From Streptomyces griseoincarnatus (GTDB taxonomy: Bacteria > Actinomycetota > Actinomycetes > Streptomycetales > Streptomycetaceae), in assembly GCA_014649575.1 (NCBI GenBank), contig BMTH01000016.1, positions 91,512-155,511 on the forward strand: a stretch of 64,000 nt of DNA, in the 5' to 3' direction. Below are positions 1 through 7,604 of this stretch, one piece after another. The position numbers and the translations under genes were made by a program. Within the stretch, counting starts at the first letter, position 1; every line of letters begins with the position of its first letter. Below the pieces are notes generated by a model. That model ran no database searches and had not been told where the DNA came from. It saw nothing but the letters and a program-made list of their open reading frames with translations.

Positions 1-1
1 C

Positions 2-1219
2 GGTCTCGCCCGGCAGTACGACATGGACCCGGTGATCTTCCGGATCACGCTCGCCGTGCTGTCCGCGACCGGCGGCATCGGCCTCATCTTCTACGGCTTC
101 GCCTGGCTGTTCGTCCCGTACGACGACGAGGACGAGAACCAGGTCCGCCGGCTGCTCACCGGCCGGGTCGACGGCCACACGCTGGCCGCGGTCCTCTTCG
201 CGCTGGTCGGCTGCGGCGTCTTCCTGTCCATGCTGAGCAACGACGGGGTGCTGAGCTTCGCCGTCATACTGTCCCTGCTGCTCGCGGGCGCCGCCTACTG
301 GTCGCGGCGGCGCGGTACGCCGAGCCCGGACCCGATAGCCGCGCAGGCCGCCGCCGACGCCCCGCCGGAGCCGCAGGCTCCGCCCGTTCCGGCCGCGTAT
401 CCGTCGTGGTGGCGCGAGCCCATCGTCAAGGACGGCACCTACGTCGGGGGCACGGGTTACCTGTGGGGCCCCGAGGACTCGCGGGACCTGGACATCGCCA
501 CCGCGGTCGGCGTCGGCGTCCGCTCCGGGAGCGGCGGCGCGAAAGACGTGTGGCGCCCGCCGCAGGCGCGCCCGCCCAAGCCGGCAGGGCCTCGCGGGAT
601 CGGCGGCTGGGTCTTCCTGTTCGCGCTGCTCGCGGCCGGTCTGGGCACGGGCCTCACCTGGGAGACGCAGCCCCTCGGCACCAGCCTGCAGACGGGTCTG
701 GCGTGCGCCCTCGGTGTCATCGGCCTCGGGATCGCCGTCAGCGCCTTCCTCGGCCGCACGGGAGCCGGGTCGATCGTCCTCGCGGTCCTCACGGCGGGCC
801 TGCTCGCCGGATCGACCGCCATGCCCGACGACATCGGGACGGACTGGACCCGCACGGGCTGGCGGCCCGCCTCGGTCGCGCAGATCCGCCCCGTGTACGA
901 CCTGGGCGCCGGCGAGGGGAAGCTGGACCTGTCGGCGGTCCGCGTCCCCGCGGGTGACACGGTCTCCACCCAGGTCGAGGTGGGACTGGGCCGTATCCAT
1001 GTGATCGTCCCCCGGGACGCGACCGTGCGGCTGCACGTCGAGGTCGGGCTCGGTGACATTCAAGTGCCGGGCGACGGACGGAAGGACGTGGACGTGGCGC
1101 CGGGCAAATACAAGGAGATGACCCTGGAGCCGCCCCCGGGCGCCGGGAAGGCGGGCACGCTGCGGCTCGATCTCCGGGTCGGCGCGGGGCAGGCGGAGGT
1201 GAGCCGTGCTGCGTCATGA
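2..1219 (+). CDS. PspC-domain membrane protein (5' end outside window)
   Basis: The reading frame is open from base 2, so the gene begins before the window. The first visible residues (GLARQYDMDP) followed by a hydrophobic helix ending in WLFVP are the classical end of a PspC domain (phage-shock-protein C/LiaF-like envelope stress family); an internal ATG at position 23 is therefore not the true start. Further membrane segments follow around the next 50-100 residues and again near the middle. The C-terminal 100 residues (VEVGLGRIHVIVP, then VEVGLGDIQVP) look like the repeated beta-strand domain found at the end of LiaF/PspC-type proteins. It overlaps the next gene by 14 bases, suggesting co-transcription. 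Family assignment is good; the sensed signal is unknown. Confidence 0.85.
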   Translation, partial: GLARQYDMDPVIFRITLAVLSATGGIGLIFYGFAWLFVPYDDEDENQVRRLLTGRVDGHTLAAVLFALVGCGVFLSMLSNDGVLSFAVILSLLLAGAAYWSRRRGTPSPDPIAAQAAADAPPEPQAPPVPAAYPSWWREPIVKDGTYVGGTGYLWGPEDSRDLDIATAVGVGVRSGSGGAKDVWRPPQARPPKPAGPRGIGGWVFLFALLAAGLGTGLTWETQPLGTSLQTGLACALGVIGLGIAVSAFLGRTGAGSIVLAVLTAGLLAGSTAMPDDIGTDWTRTGWRPASVAQIRPVYDLGAGEGKLDLSAVRVPAGDTVSTQVEVGLGRIHVIVPRDATVRLHVEVGLGDIQVPGDGRKDVDVAPGKYKEMTLEPPPGAGKAGTLRLDLRVGAGQAEVSRAAS

Positions 1220-1457
1220 GTTCCAGCCCGGCCGGCTGGTCGCGGGCGCCGCGCTCGTCGCGGCGGCGGTGATCTACGGCGGGGACGCGGGAGGGGCCTG
1301 GGAGACACCGTGGTTCGTGGTGATCCCGCTCGTCGTGGGCGGCCTCTTCCTGGCCGGCGCGGTGGGTGCCGTCACCGGACTGGTGCGCCGCCGCCGCGTC
1401 CGCCCGGCCCCCGAAGGAGCGGACACGGCCGATCACGCGCCAACGACGGGAGGTTAG
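1206..1457 (+). CDS. Small two-helix membrane protein
   Basis: An 83-residue protein starting inside the end of the PspC gene (14-base overlap), which supports translational coupling. Two hydrophobic segments are visible, about residues 11-26 and 37-58, followed by a basic RRRR stretch that would lie in the cytoplasm. I recognise no family. By context it is probably an accessory of the upstream PspC-like envelope protein. Its stop codon overlaps by four bases the stop of the convergent DoxX gene, so the two transcription units end on top of each other. Confidence 0.7.
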   Translation: MLRHEFQPGRLVAGAALVAAAVIYGGDAGGAWETPWFVVIPLVVGGLFLAGAVGAVTGLVRRRRVRPAPEGADTADHAPTTGG

Positions 1458-1975
1458 AAGGTTCCGCGCCGTCGCCGTGCGCGGAGGGCGGCGTCCACGG
1501 ACAGCAGCGGGGCCCCGGCCAGGATCAGCGGGGTCCAGGCCATGAGGTACGGCAGGTCGTTGCCGTAGTAGTACGGCTCGGCGGCCCAGCTCACGGTCAG
1601 CCACAGGCTGAGCGAGATCAGCGCCCCGCCGAGGGCCGCGATCCGGGTGAGCAGCCCGATCAGGGTGCCGATGCCGACGGCCAGCTCGCCGAAGGCGATG
1701 GCGTAGCCGAAGCCGACGGGGCTCTCCAGCGCCATGTCGACCAGCGCGGGGATCGCGGAGGAGTCGCGGACGGCGCGCATCATGTCGCCGATCGACCCTG
1801 CCCCGGAGTCCTTGAGGAAGGCGCTGTCGGTGAGCTTGTCGAGACCGGCGTAGACGAAGGTGACGCCGAGGAAGATTCGCAGCGGCAGCAGGGCGTAGCG
1901 GGCGGCGGTGTCCCGCGGCCCGCCGGCGCCGTCGGGACGTGGGGTGTAACTGTCTGCGCGCCTGCCGTGCGTCAT
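1454..1975 (-). CDS. DoxX family membrane protein
   Basis: The 173-residue product has the four-helix DoxX layout: LLPLRIFLGVTFVYAGLDKL at the start of the domain, then three further hydrophobic segments with GFGYAIAFGELAVGIGTLIG and LGGALISLSLWLTV. DoxX proteins are integral membrane proteins; some act with partners in redox or thiol stress, but no such partner is adjacent. I chose the ATG at 1975, preceded by GAGAGG about 10 bases upstream, rather than an earlier in-frame codon at 2086 that adds a poorly conserved, low-hydrophobicity extension. Confidence 0.85.
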   Translation of the reverse strand: MTHGRRADSYTPRPDGAGGPRDTAARYALLPLRIFLGVTFVYAGLDKLTDSAFLKDSGAGSIGDMMRAVRDSSAIPALVDMALESPVGFGYAIAFGELAVGIGTLIGLLTRIAALGGALISLSLWLTVSWAAEPYYYGNDLPYLMAWTPLILAGAPLLSVDAALRARRRRGTF

Positions 1976-2116
1976 GTCGCCGCTGCCTCTCGACTCCGGG
2001 CCCACCTGGAGAGACCGAACGTACGGCAATCGGCGTGGGACGAACCCGGTCGACAGCGTTTCCTCAGGGAAGTGACAGCGGCTCACCAGCTACGGCGACG
2101 CTCCGCCGTCCCGCCG

Positions 2117-3397
2117 TCACTCCGTGACGTCGATGGCGTAGCGGTTGGTCTCCACGCCGGCCGCGGTGACCACCTGCACGTCGACCCGGCCGGGCTCCAC
2201 GTCCGCGGGGACCGGCACGGTCAGCAGGTCGTCGGCCGGGTTGTCGAAGCCGCCCACCACCGGCACCAGCGGCACATGGACGTTCACCGGGCCGACCCGC
2301 ACCACCATGCGCGCCAGCCGGTCCGCGCCCTGCGCCCCGGCCGGGACGAACCCGGTGCCGCGGATCTCGATGTCGTCGCCGGTACGGATGGGCGCGTCCA
2401 GGTCGCCGGCCTCCCGGGCCCGCACCACGGAGAGGATCACCGGGCGCCCGCCCTCGGCGTACTTGCCCGCGAGGTAGGTGCCCGCCGACACCAGCACCAC
2501 CACGGCCAGCCCCCAGGGCAGGTCGGGCAGCTGGTCGGGGCGGCGGGCCAGCCGTACGGCGGCGAAGGCGAGGGCGACGGCGTTGATGACGACGTACTGG
2601 ATGTCGGCGAAGCTGCCGCGTCCGGAGTCGTCGGTGAGCAGGTCGGCCGCCCTGGGCCGGTGGGCGCGCACCTTCTGGAGCCGCTGCCCCTGCACCCGCA
2701 GCCCGACGACCCGGCGCACCAGCACCGCGATCCCGCACACCACGGCCAGGACGGTCACGACTCCGGCGCCGCGGGCGAGTTCCAGGCCGTCGATCAGCGC
2801 GTCGCGCTCGCGGTGGTCGGAGGCGGCCGCGAGCCGCCCCACCAGCACGAGCACGGCGTACGCGACGAGCAGCACCCAGGAGCCCGCCACCGCGCGGGAC
2901 GTGGAGAGCCGGTTGTCCTCGCCGACGACCGGGGCGAGGGCGCCGCCGCGCGCCCGGTGGAACCAGGACGCCGCGGTGAGTGCCCCCGCCAGCAGCACCG
3001 CGGACAGCAGCCCTGCGGTGCGCGCGGAGGTCCAGCCCGCGCCGATCGCGGTGAGCGCCTGCACGAGCAGCAGCGCGAGGACCCCGGCCCAGACGACGAC
3101 CGCGGTCCGCTGCCAGAGGCGGGTCAGCCAGGCGGCGCCTTCGGCCCGGCCGCGTTCGGCCACCGCCTCGGCGGCCTGGGCGAGTTCCTCGGAGACCCAC
3201 TGCCGGGAGGCGGAGGCGGAGTGGGCCACCGCGGCAGGGAGTCCCTGGCCGGTGGCGTACTCGTCCCGCTTCACCAGGAACGCGGCGACCGCGCGCCGAT
3301 GCCCTTCACGCGCCCCGTGCGGACAGTCCCCGCAGGTGCAGCCACCTTCGTGGGCAGCCGGATCCGCTCCGCCCTGTCTCGCCTCCTGCACCGCCAC
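2117..3397 (-). CDS. Polytopic membrane protein of unknown function
   Basis: A 426-residue protein with GTG start. The N-terminus carries a cluster of cysteines and histidines (CTCGDCPHG, about residues 20-28) that could bind a metal. It is followed by an amphipathic region and at least five or six hydrophobic segments (for example VVVWAGVLALLLVQAL, LLSAVLLAGALTAASW, SWVLLVAYAVLVLVG). The C-terminal 130 residues look like a soluble beta-rich domain (VVRVGPVNVHVPLVPVVGG, VPADVEPGRVDVQVVTAAG), reminiscent of Ig-like or IPT folds. I cannot name a family. It stands alone on its strand between the DoxX and aldolase genes. Confidence 0.75.
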   Translation of the reverse strand: MAVQEARQGGADPAAHEGGCTCGDCPHGAREGHRRAVAAFLVKRDEYATGQGLPAAVAHSASASRQWVSEELAQAAEAVAERGRAEGAAWLTRLWQRTAVVVWAGVLALLLVQALTAIGAGWTSARTAGLLSAVLLAGALTAASWFHRARGGALAPVVGEDNRLSTSRAVAGSWVLLVAYAVLVLVGRLAAASDHRERDALIDGLELARGAGVVTVLAVVCGIAVLVRRVVGLRVQGQRLQKVRAHRPRAADLLTDDSGRGSFADIQYVVINAVALAFAAVRLARRPDQLPDLPWGLAVVVLVSAGTYLAGKYAEGGRPVILSVVRAREAGDLDAPIRTGDDIEIRGTGFVPAGAQGADRLARMVVRVGPVNVHVPLVPVVGGFDNPADDLLTVPVPADVEPGRVDVQVVTAAGVETNRYAIDVTE

Positions 3398-3607
3398 GCC
3401 CGAAGCCGCCTTCCCGCACTACCCGACACATCTCGACTCACCACGACCGCCCTCGGCGGCCCTCGGACAACTCCCCCGCATCGAGAGCGAATTGTGCCCT
3501 ACGCCACGCCCGTCCCGTCCGCCGGGCCCGGCCCCCGAGGGTGAACCTCGAGGCATCGTGTTGACGCACGCCCCCGGCCCTCTCCCGCGCCCCCGCCATA
3601 CGCGCGT

Positions 3608-4402
3608 TCAGTCCAGCAGATCCGGTTCGCTCCGTGTGATCTCCCGCCACATCGGCTGGTAGTTGATCCACGCCACCAGGTCACCGCCCAGCTGCTCCCG
3701 GGTGGCCACCGCCTGGCGGTGCTCGATCAGCACGGGACGGCCGGCCGCCCGCGCCGTGAGCTGCACCTGGCAGGAGCGTTCCATGGTCATGAACCACCAG
3801 GCCGCCGCGTCCACCGAGTCGCCCACGGTCAGCAGCCCGTGGTTGCGCAGCACCAGCGCCTTGCGGCTGCCGAGGGCGGCGGCGATGCGGCGGCCCTCCT
3901 CGGGGTCGACGGTGACGGAGGTGTAGGCGTCGTAGAGGGCGTGGTCCTCGTAGAAGGCGCAGCTCTCCTGGGTGATCGGGTCGAGCAGCTCGCCGAGGGC
4001 GGCCAGCGCACGGCCGTGCACGGAGTGGCAGTGGGCGACGGCGACGACGTCCGGCCGGGCCGCGTGGACCTGGGCGTGGACGGCGAAGGCGGCCTGGTTA
4101 ACGTGGTGTCCGCCCTCGACGACCTGGCCGTCCTGGTTGGCGAGCACCAGGTCGCTCACGGTGACGTGCCGGAACGGCATGCCGAACGGGTTGACCCAGA
4201 AGCAGTCGCTGAACTCGGGGTCGCGTGCGGTGATGTGCCCGGAGACGCCGTCCTCGTAGCCGAGCCGGCCGAACAGCCGCAACGCGCCCGCCAGCCGCTC
4301 CTTGCGGTGCCTGCGCTCGTCCTCGAGGGACTCGTGCATGGGCGGCATGGCGAAGTGCAGCTTGTCGGTGGGCACCGGCAGGGGCGGAGTGGGCCCGTGC
4401 AT
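3608..4402 (-). CDS. Class II aldolase/adducin family protein
   Basis: The 264-residue product is a zinc-dependent class II aldolase/adducin fold (fuculose-1-phosphate aldolase, ribulose-5-phosphate epimerase relatives). The metal ligands are visible: H124 and H126 in AHCHSVHG and H188 in LRNHGLL. SGHITARDP and FWVNPFGMPF near residues 54-75 are the usual substrate-phosphate/glycine region. The start at 4402 has a strong GGGAGGA site seven bases upstream; a longer in-frame ORF to 4513 has none. It is divergent from the flavin-type gene at 4561. Substrate cannot be deduced; many Streptomyces homologues are simply annotated as class II aldolase. Confidence 0.88.
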   Translation of the reverse strand: MHGPTPPLPVPTDKLHFAMPPMHESLEDERRHRKERLAGALRLFGRLGYEDGVSGHITARDPEFSDCFWVNPFGMPFRHVTVSDLVLANQDGQVVEGGHHVNQAAFAVHAQVHAARPDVVAVAHCHSVHGRALAALGELLDPITQESCAFYEDHALYDAYTSVTVDPEEGRRIAAALGSRKALVLRNHGLLTVGDSVDAAAWWFMTMERSCQVQLTARAAGRPVLIEHRQAVATREQLGGDLVAWINYQPMWREITRSEPDLLD

Positions 4403-4560
4403 GAGTCCTCCCGCGGGGGGTTCGCGTACGGGGCGGAAGTTACCCGGGGGGCGCGCCGTACGACAGCTCTGTTCCGTAACACCGGACATCCGTCCGGATA
4501 CCCGGCCGACCACCCGGATACCCGACAGCGGATGTCGGTTTTCCGGGTCACACTCGCTCC

Positions 4561-5076
4561 ATGAGCACGCACACGGACACGGACGGCCGGAGGGACGCCG
4601 GCGTCACCTGGGGAGCGTTCGCCGCTGCCGAGCCCGATCTGGCGCGGACCGTACAGGAGCGCTTCGCCGCCTACACGCACCACGTCCTCGCGACCCTCCG
4701 CAAGGACGGCTCGCCGCGCACCACGGGCCTGGAGGTGCGCTTCCTGGACGGCGAGCTGTGGTTCGGGATGATGCCGGAGTCGATGAAGGCGCTGGACCTG
4801 CGCCGCGACCCCCGCTTCTCGCTCCAGGCCAATCCGGGCGAGGGCACGACCATGGGCGGCGGCGACGTGCGGATCGCCGGACGGGCGGTCGAGGTGCCGG
4901 AGGACGACACGGAGACCCGCGCCCGGTACGCCGAAGAGGTGGAACCGCCGGAGCCGTTCCACCTCTTCCGCACCGAGGTCACGGAGGTCGTGCGGACTTC
5001 CGTGGAGGACGAGAAGTACCTCGTCGTGCAGGTCTGGAGGCCCGGAGCGCCGGTGCGCACGCTCAGGCGGACCTGA
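4561..5076 (+). CDS. Pyridoxamine 5'-phosphate oxidase family protein
   Basis: 171 residues with the split-barrel flavin-binding fold: the FAAYTHHVLATLRKDGSPRT segment followed by LDGELWFGMMPESMKALDLRRDP is the characteristic first half of PNPOx-like proteins (F420- or FMN-binding reductases). It is probably a cytosolic flavin- or F420-dependent oxidoreductase; the true PdxH function is not implied. It ends 18 bases before the convergent guaA stop. The preceding 158 bases form a divergent promoter region shared with the aldolase gene. Confidence 0.82.
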   Translation: MSTHTDTDGRRDAGVTWGAFAAAEPDLARTVQERFAAYTHHVLATLRKDGSPRTTGLEVRFLDGELWFGMMPESMKALDLRRDPRFSLQANPGEGTTMGGGDVRIAGRAVEVPEDDTETRARYAEEVEPPEPFHLFRTEVTEVVRTSVEDEKYLVVQVWRPGAPVRTLRRT

Positions 5077-5094
5077 CCCGGGACCGCTGGGAGG

Positions 5095-6675
5095 TCACTC
5101 CCACTCGATGGTGCCCGGCGGCTTGGACGTGACGTCCAGCACAACCCGGTTGACGTCCCGGACCTCGTTGGTGATCCGGGTGGAGATCTTCGCGAGGACG
5201 TCGTACGGCAGCCGCGACCAGTCGGCGGTCATGGCGTCCTCGGAGGAGACCGGGCGCAGCACGATCGGGTGACCGTAGGTGCGGCCGTCGCCCTGGACGC
5301 CGACCGAGCGGACGTCGGCGAGCAGCACCACGGGGCACTGCCAGATGTCGCGGTCGAGGCCGGCCGCGGTCAGCTCCTCGCGGGCGATCGCGTCGGCCTC
5401 GCGGAGCAGGTCGAGCCGCTCCTTGGTGACCTCGCCGACGATGCGGATGCCCAGGCCGGGACCCGGGAAGGGCTGCCGGTGGACGATCTCCTCGGGCAGG
5501 CCGAGTTCCTGGCCGACCATCCGGACCTCGTCCTTGAAGAGCTTGCGCAGCGGCTCGATCAGCTGGAACTCGAGGTCCTCGGGCAGACCGCCCACGTTGT
5601 GGTGGGACTTGATGTTGGCGGTGCCGCTGCCGCCGCCGGACTCGACGACGTCCGGGTAGAGGGTGCCCTGCACCAGGAACTCCACCGCGGGGCCCTCGTC
5701 GGCGATGATCTCGGCCTGCGCCTGCTCGAAGACCCGGATGAACTCACGGCCGATGATCTTGCGCTTCTGCTCGGGGTCCGAGACTCCGGCCAGCGCCTTC
5801 AGGAACCGCTCCTCGGCGTCGACGACCTTGAGCTGGACGCCGGTCGCGGCGACGAAGTCCTTCTCGACCTGCTCGGTCTCGCCCTTGCGCATCAGGCCGT
5901 GGTCGACGTAGACGCAGGTCAGCTGGGAGCCGATGGCCTTCTGCACCAGTGCGGCGGCCACGGCGGAGTCCACGCCGCCGGACAGGCCGCAGATGGCGCG
6001 CTTGTCGCCGACCGTCTCACGGATGGCGGCCACCTGCTCGTCGATGACGTTGCCGGTGGTCCAGTTCGGCGTGAGGCCCGCGCCGCGGTACAGGAAGTGC
6101 TCCAGCACCTGCTGCCCGTGCGTGGAGTGCATCACCTCGGGGTGGTACTGGACGCCGTAGAGCTTCTTCTCGTCGTTCTCGAAGGCGGCGACCGGGACGA
6201 CGTCCGTGGACGCGGTGACGGTGAAGCCCTCGGGGGCGGCGGAGCAGGCGTCGCCGTGCGACATCCAGACCGCCTGCTCCTCGGGGGTGCCCTCGAAGAG
6301 GGTGGAGGAGTTCTTGGCGACGTGCAGGCCGGTGCGGCCGTACTCACGGGCGCCGGTGTTGTCCACCTGGCCGCCCAGGGTCTGGGCCATGAGCTGGAAG
6401 CCGTAGCACATGCCGAAGACGGGGACGCCGGCCTCGAACAGCTCGCGGTCGAGGCGGGGGGCGCCCTCCTCGTACACGGACGAGGGGCCGCCGGAGAGGA
6501 TGATCGCCGCGGGGTTCTTGGCGAGGATGTCCGCGACCGGCATGGTGCTCGGCACGATCTCGCTGTAGACCCGCGCCTCGCGGACGCGACGGGCGATGAG
6601 CTGGGCGTACTGCGCGCCGAAGTCGACGACCAGGACGGTGTCGGGCGCGTTGGCAGCGGGAGTCGCTGATGACAC
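5095..6675 (-). CDS. guaA: GMP synthase (glutamine-hydrolysing)
   Basis: 526 residues, full length. GuaA converts XMP to GMP using glutamine and ATP, the last step of GMP synthesis. The N-terminal class I amidotransferase has nucleophile Cys90 (GMCYG) with His178 and Glu180 (QYHPE). The ATP pyrophosphatase domain has the PP-loop SGGVDS at 232-237. The C-terminal dimerisation domain ends with the conserved KPPGTIEWE. It is transcribed alone, facing away from the chorismate mutase; guaB and guaB3 lie 22 kb further on. The start MSSATP is preceded by GGCACCTCGTG-type sequence; a start slightly downstream is possible. Confidence 0.97.
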   Translation of the reverse strand: MSSATPAANAPDTVLVVDFGAQYAQLIARRVREARVYSEIVPSTMPVADILAKNPAAIILSGGPSSVYEEGAPRLDRELFEAGVPVFGMCYGFQLMAQTLGGQVDNTGAREYGRTGLHVAKNSSTLFEGTPEEQAVWMSHGDACSAAPEGFTVTASTDVVPVAAFENDEKKLYGVQYHPEVMHSTHGQQVLEHFLYRGAGLTPNWTTGNVIDEQVAAIRETVGDKRAICGLSGGVDSAVAAALVQKAIGSQLTCVYVDHGLMRKGETEQVEKDFVAATGVQLKVVDAEERFLKALAGVSDPEQKRKIIGREFIRVFEQAQAEIIADEGPAVEFLVQGTLYPDVVESGGGSGTANIKSHHNVGGLPEDLEFQLIEPLRKLFKDEVRMVGQELGLPEEIVHRQPFPGPGLGIRIVGEVTKERLDLLREADAIAREELTAAGLDRDIWQCPVVLLADVRSVGVQGDGRTYGHPIVLRPVSSEDAMTADWSRLPYDVLAKISTRITNEVRDVNRVVLDVTSKPPGTIEWE

Positions 6676-6801
6676 GAGGTGCCTTCCGGCGGTGGGGAGG
6701 GGGTCTTGTGCCTCCCGATTCTACCGAGACGGCGACGCGGTCCGTCCCGGCCCGATCGGCGCCCGGCGTCCCGTGCCACGTCTCACCATGCGGGCCGGGC
6801 G

Positions 6802-6830
6802 TTGGACGGACCGGGCCGGCCGGGCATACT
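6802..6830 (+). promoter_or_regulatory. HrdB-type promoter for chorismate mutase leader
   Basis: TTGGAC at 6802-6807 and CATACT at 6825-6830 are separated by exactly 17 bases and match the vegetative consensus TTGAC(A/R)-N17-TANNNT well. The six bases between the -10 and the ATG at 6837 predict transcription starting at the ATG itself, i.e. a leaderless leader mRNA. Confidence 0.65.
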
Positions 6831-6836
6831 GGCCCC

Positions 6837-6908
6837 ATGCTCACGCACCCGACCTTCCTCTTTACCTATGGCACCCGGCCCGCCGGCTGCCATGGTCGTG
6901 CTGCTTGA
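6837..6908 (+). CDS. Putative Phe/Tyr leader peptide of chorismate mutase attenuator
   Basis: A 23-codon ORF begins at the predicted transcription start and contains Phe-Leu-Phe-Thr-Tyr at residues 7-11. Two of those codons, TTT and TAT, are rare in this GC-rich genome. Nineteen bases after its TGA starts a perfect 13-bp hairpin, and 109 bases after the TGA starts chorismate mutase, the branch enzyme for phenylalanine and tyrosine. This is the layout of a ribosome-mediated attenuator such as E. coli pheL. The peptide itself would have no other role. Function is inferred from layout only; too short for homology. Confidence 0.6.
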   Translation: MLTHPTFLFTYGTRPAGCHGRAA

Positions 6909-6927
6909 GCAACTGACAAGCGACTTC

Positions 6928-6963
6928 CCAGGCGCCCCGGGCCGACAGGTCCGGGGCGCCTGG
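6928..6963 (+). terminator. Attenuator/terminator hairpin upstream of chorismate mutase
   Basis: CCAGGCGCCCCGG (6928-6940) and CCGGGGCGCCTGG (6951-6963) form a perfect 13-bp stem with a 10-base loop, followed by CGTTTC. There is no long U-run, which is usual in Streptomyces. GGCCCG at 6877-6882, inside the leader ORF, can pair with CGGGCC at 6938-6943 and would disrupt the 5' arm, giving a possible antiterminator. Confidence 0.65.
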
Positions 6964-7016
6964 CGTTTCACCGGACCGTGTCGCTCCGGGGCCACCACCC
7001 ACCGAGGAGCCCCGAC

Positions 7017-7313
7017 ATGACCGCCGTCACCACCGAGCCGACCGAGAAGACCGGCGCCCGCACCGCCGAGGCCGCCGAGCTGATCAGCGACGCCCGTGAG
7101 CGGATCGACGCGCTGGACGACCGGATCATCGGTCTGGTGCAGGAACGGATGGCGGTGTCCGCCGTGATCCAGAAGGAACGGATCGCCTCCGGCGGCCGCC
7201 GTGTGAACCTCTCCCGCGAGATGGAGATCCTCGCCACGTACCGGGACGCCCTGGGCAGGCCGGGCACCGCGCTCGCCATGACCCTGCTGGAGCTGTGCCG
7301 GGGCAAGATCTGA
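7017..7313 (+). CDS. AroQ-type chorismate mutase
   Basis: 98 residues, all-helical AroQ class: ISDARERIDALDDRIIGLVQERM then AVSAVIQKERI is the signature of helix 1, with the Arg that contacts chorismate, and RRVNLSREMEIL follows. The enzyme rearranges chorismate to prephenate for Phe and Tyr synthesis and is monofunctional here (no dehydratase or dehydrogenase fused). The start at 7017 has GAGGAG nine bases upstream; an in-frame ATG at 6978 has no such site. The upstream 180 bases hold a probable Phe/Tyr attenuator (leader peptide plus hairpin), suggesting amino-acid control. Monocistronic. Confidence 0.93.
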   Translation: MTAVTTEPTEKTGARTAEAAELISDARERIDALDDRIIGLVQERMAVSAVIQKERIASGGRRVNLSREMEILATYRDALGRPGTALAMTLLELCRGKI

Positions 7314-7546
7314 CAACGCGTTCCCGGTACTGGCGTGCGGATCGCCTCTCACCCGTCCGGTGCGTGACCGGCGGGCCTGGCGGGTCGTTGGTCCCGGTGT
7401 CCGCGCCAGCCAGGGGCGGACCGGAGCAGCATCACGCGTGGCTCGCCGGAGCGATGAGACGGACGGCTCGTGCCGTGCGTCGTGGGACCTCGTTCCGGTA
7501 TCGGTGACCGGGAGGCAGGGGACAGCCGCCCCGGTCACGCGAGAGA

Positions 7547-7580
7547 TCGGCCGGCCCCGGGGACGCCCGGGGCCGGCCGA
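7547..7580. terminator. Strong hairpin terminator
   Basis: TCGGCCGGCCCCGGG and CCCGGGGCCGGCCGA form a perfect 15-bp stem with a GACG loop, lying between the convergent chorismate mutase gene and the membrane protein gene ending at 7605. It can serve both directions. The 234 bases before it (7314-7546) hold no recognisable gene. Confidence 0.8.
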
Positions 7581-7604
7581 CGCGCGTGCGGGCCCCGGCA
7601 CCGC

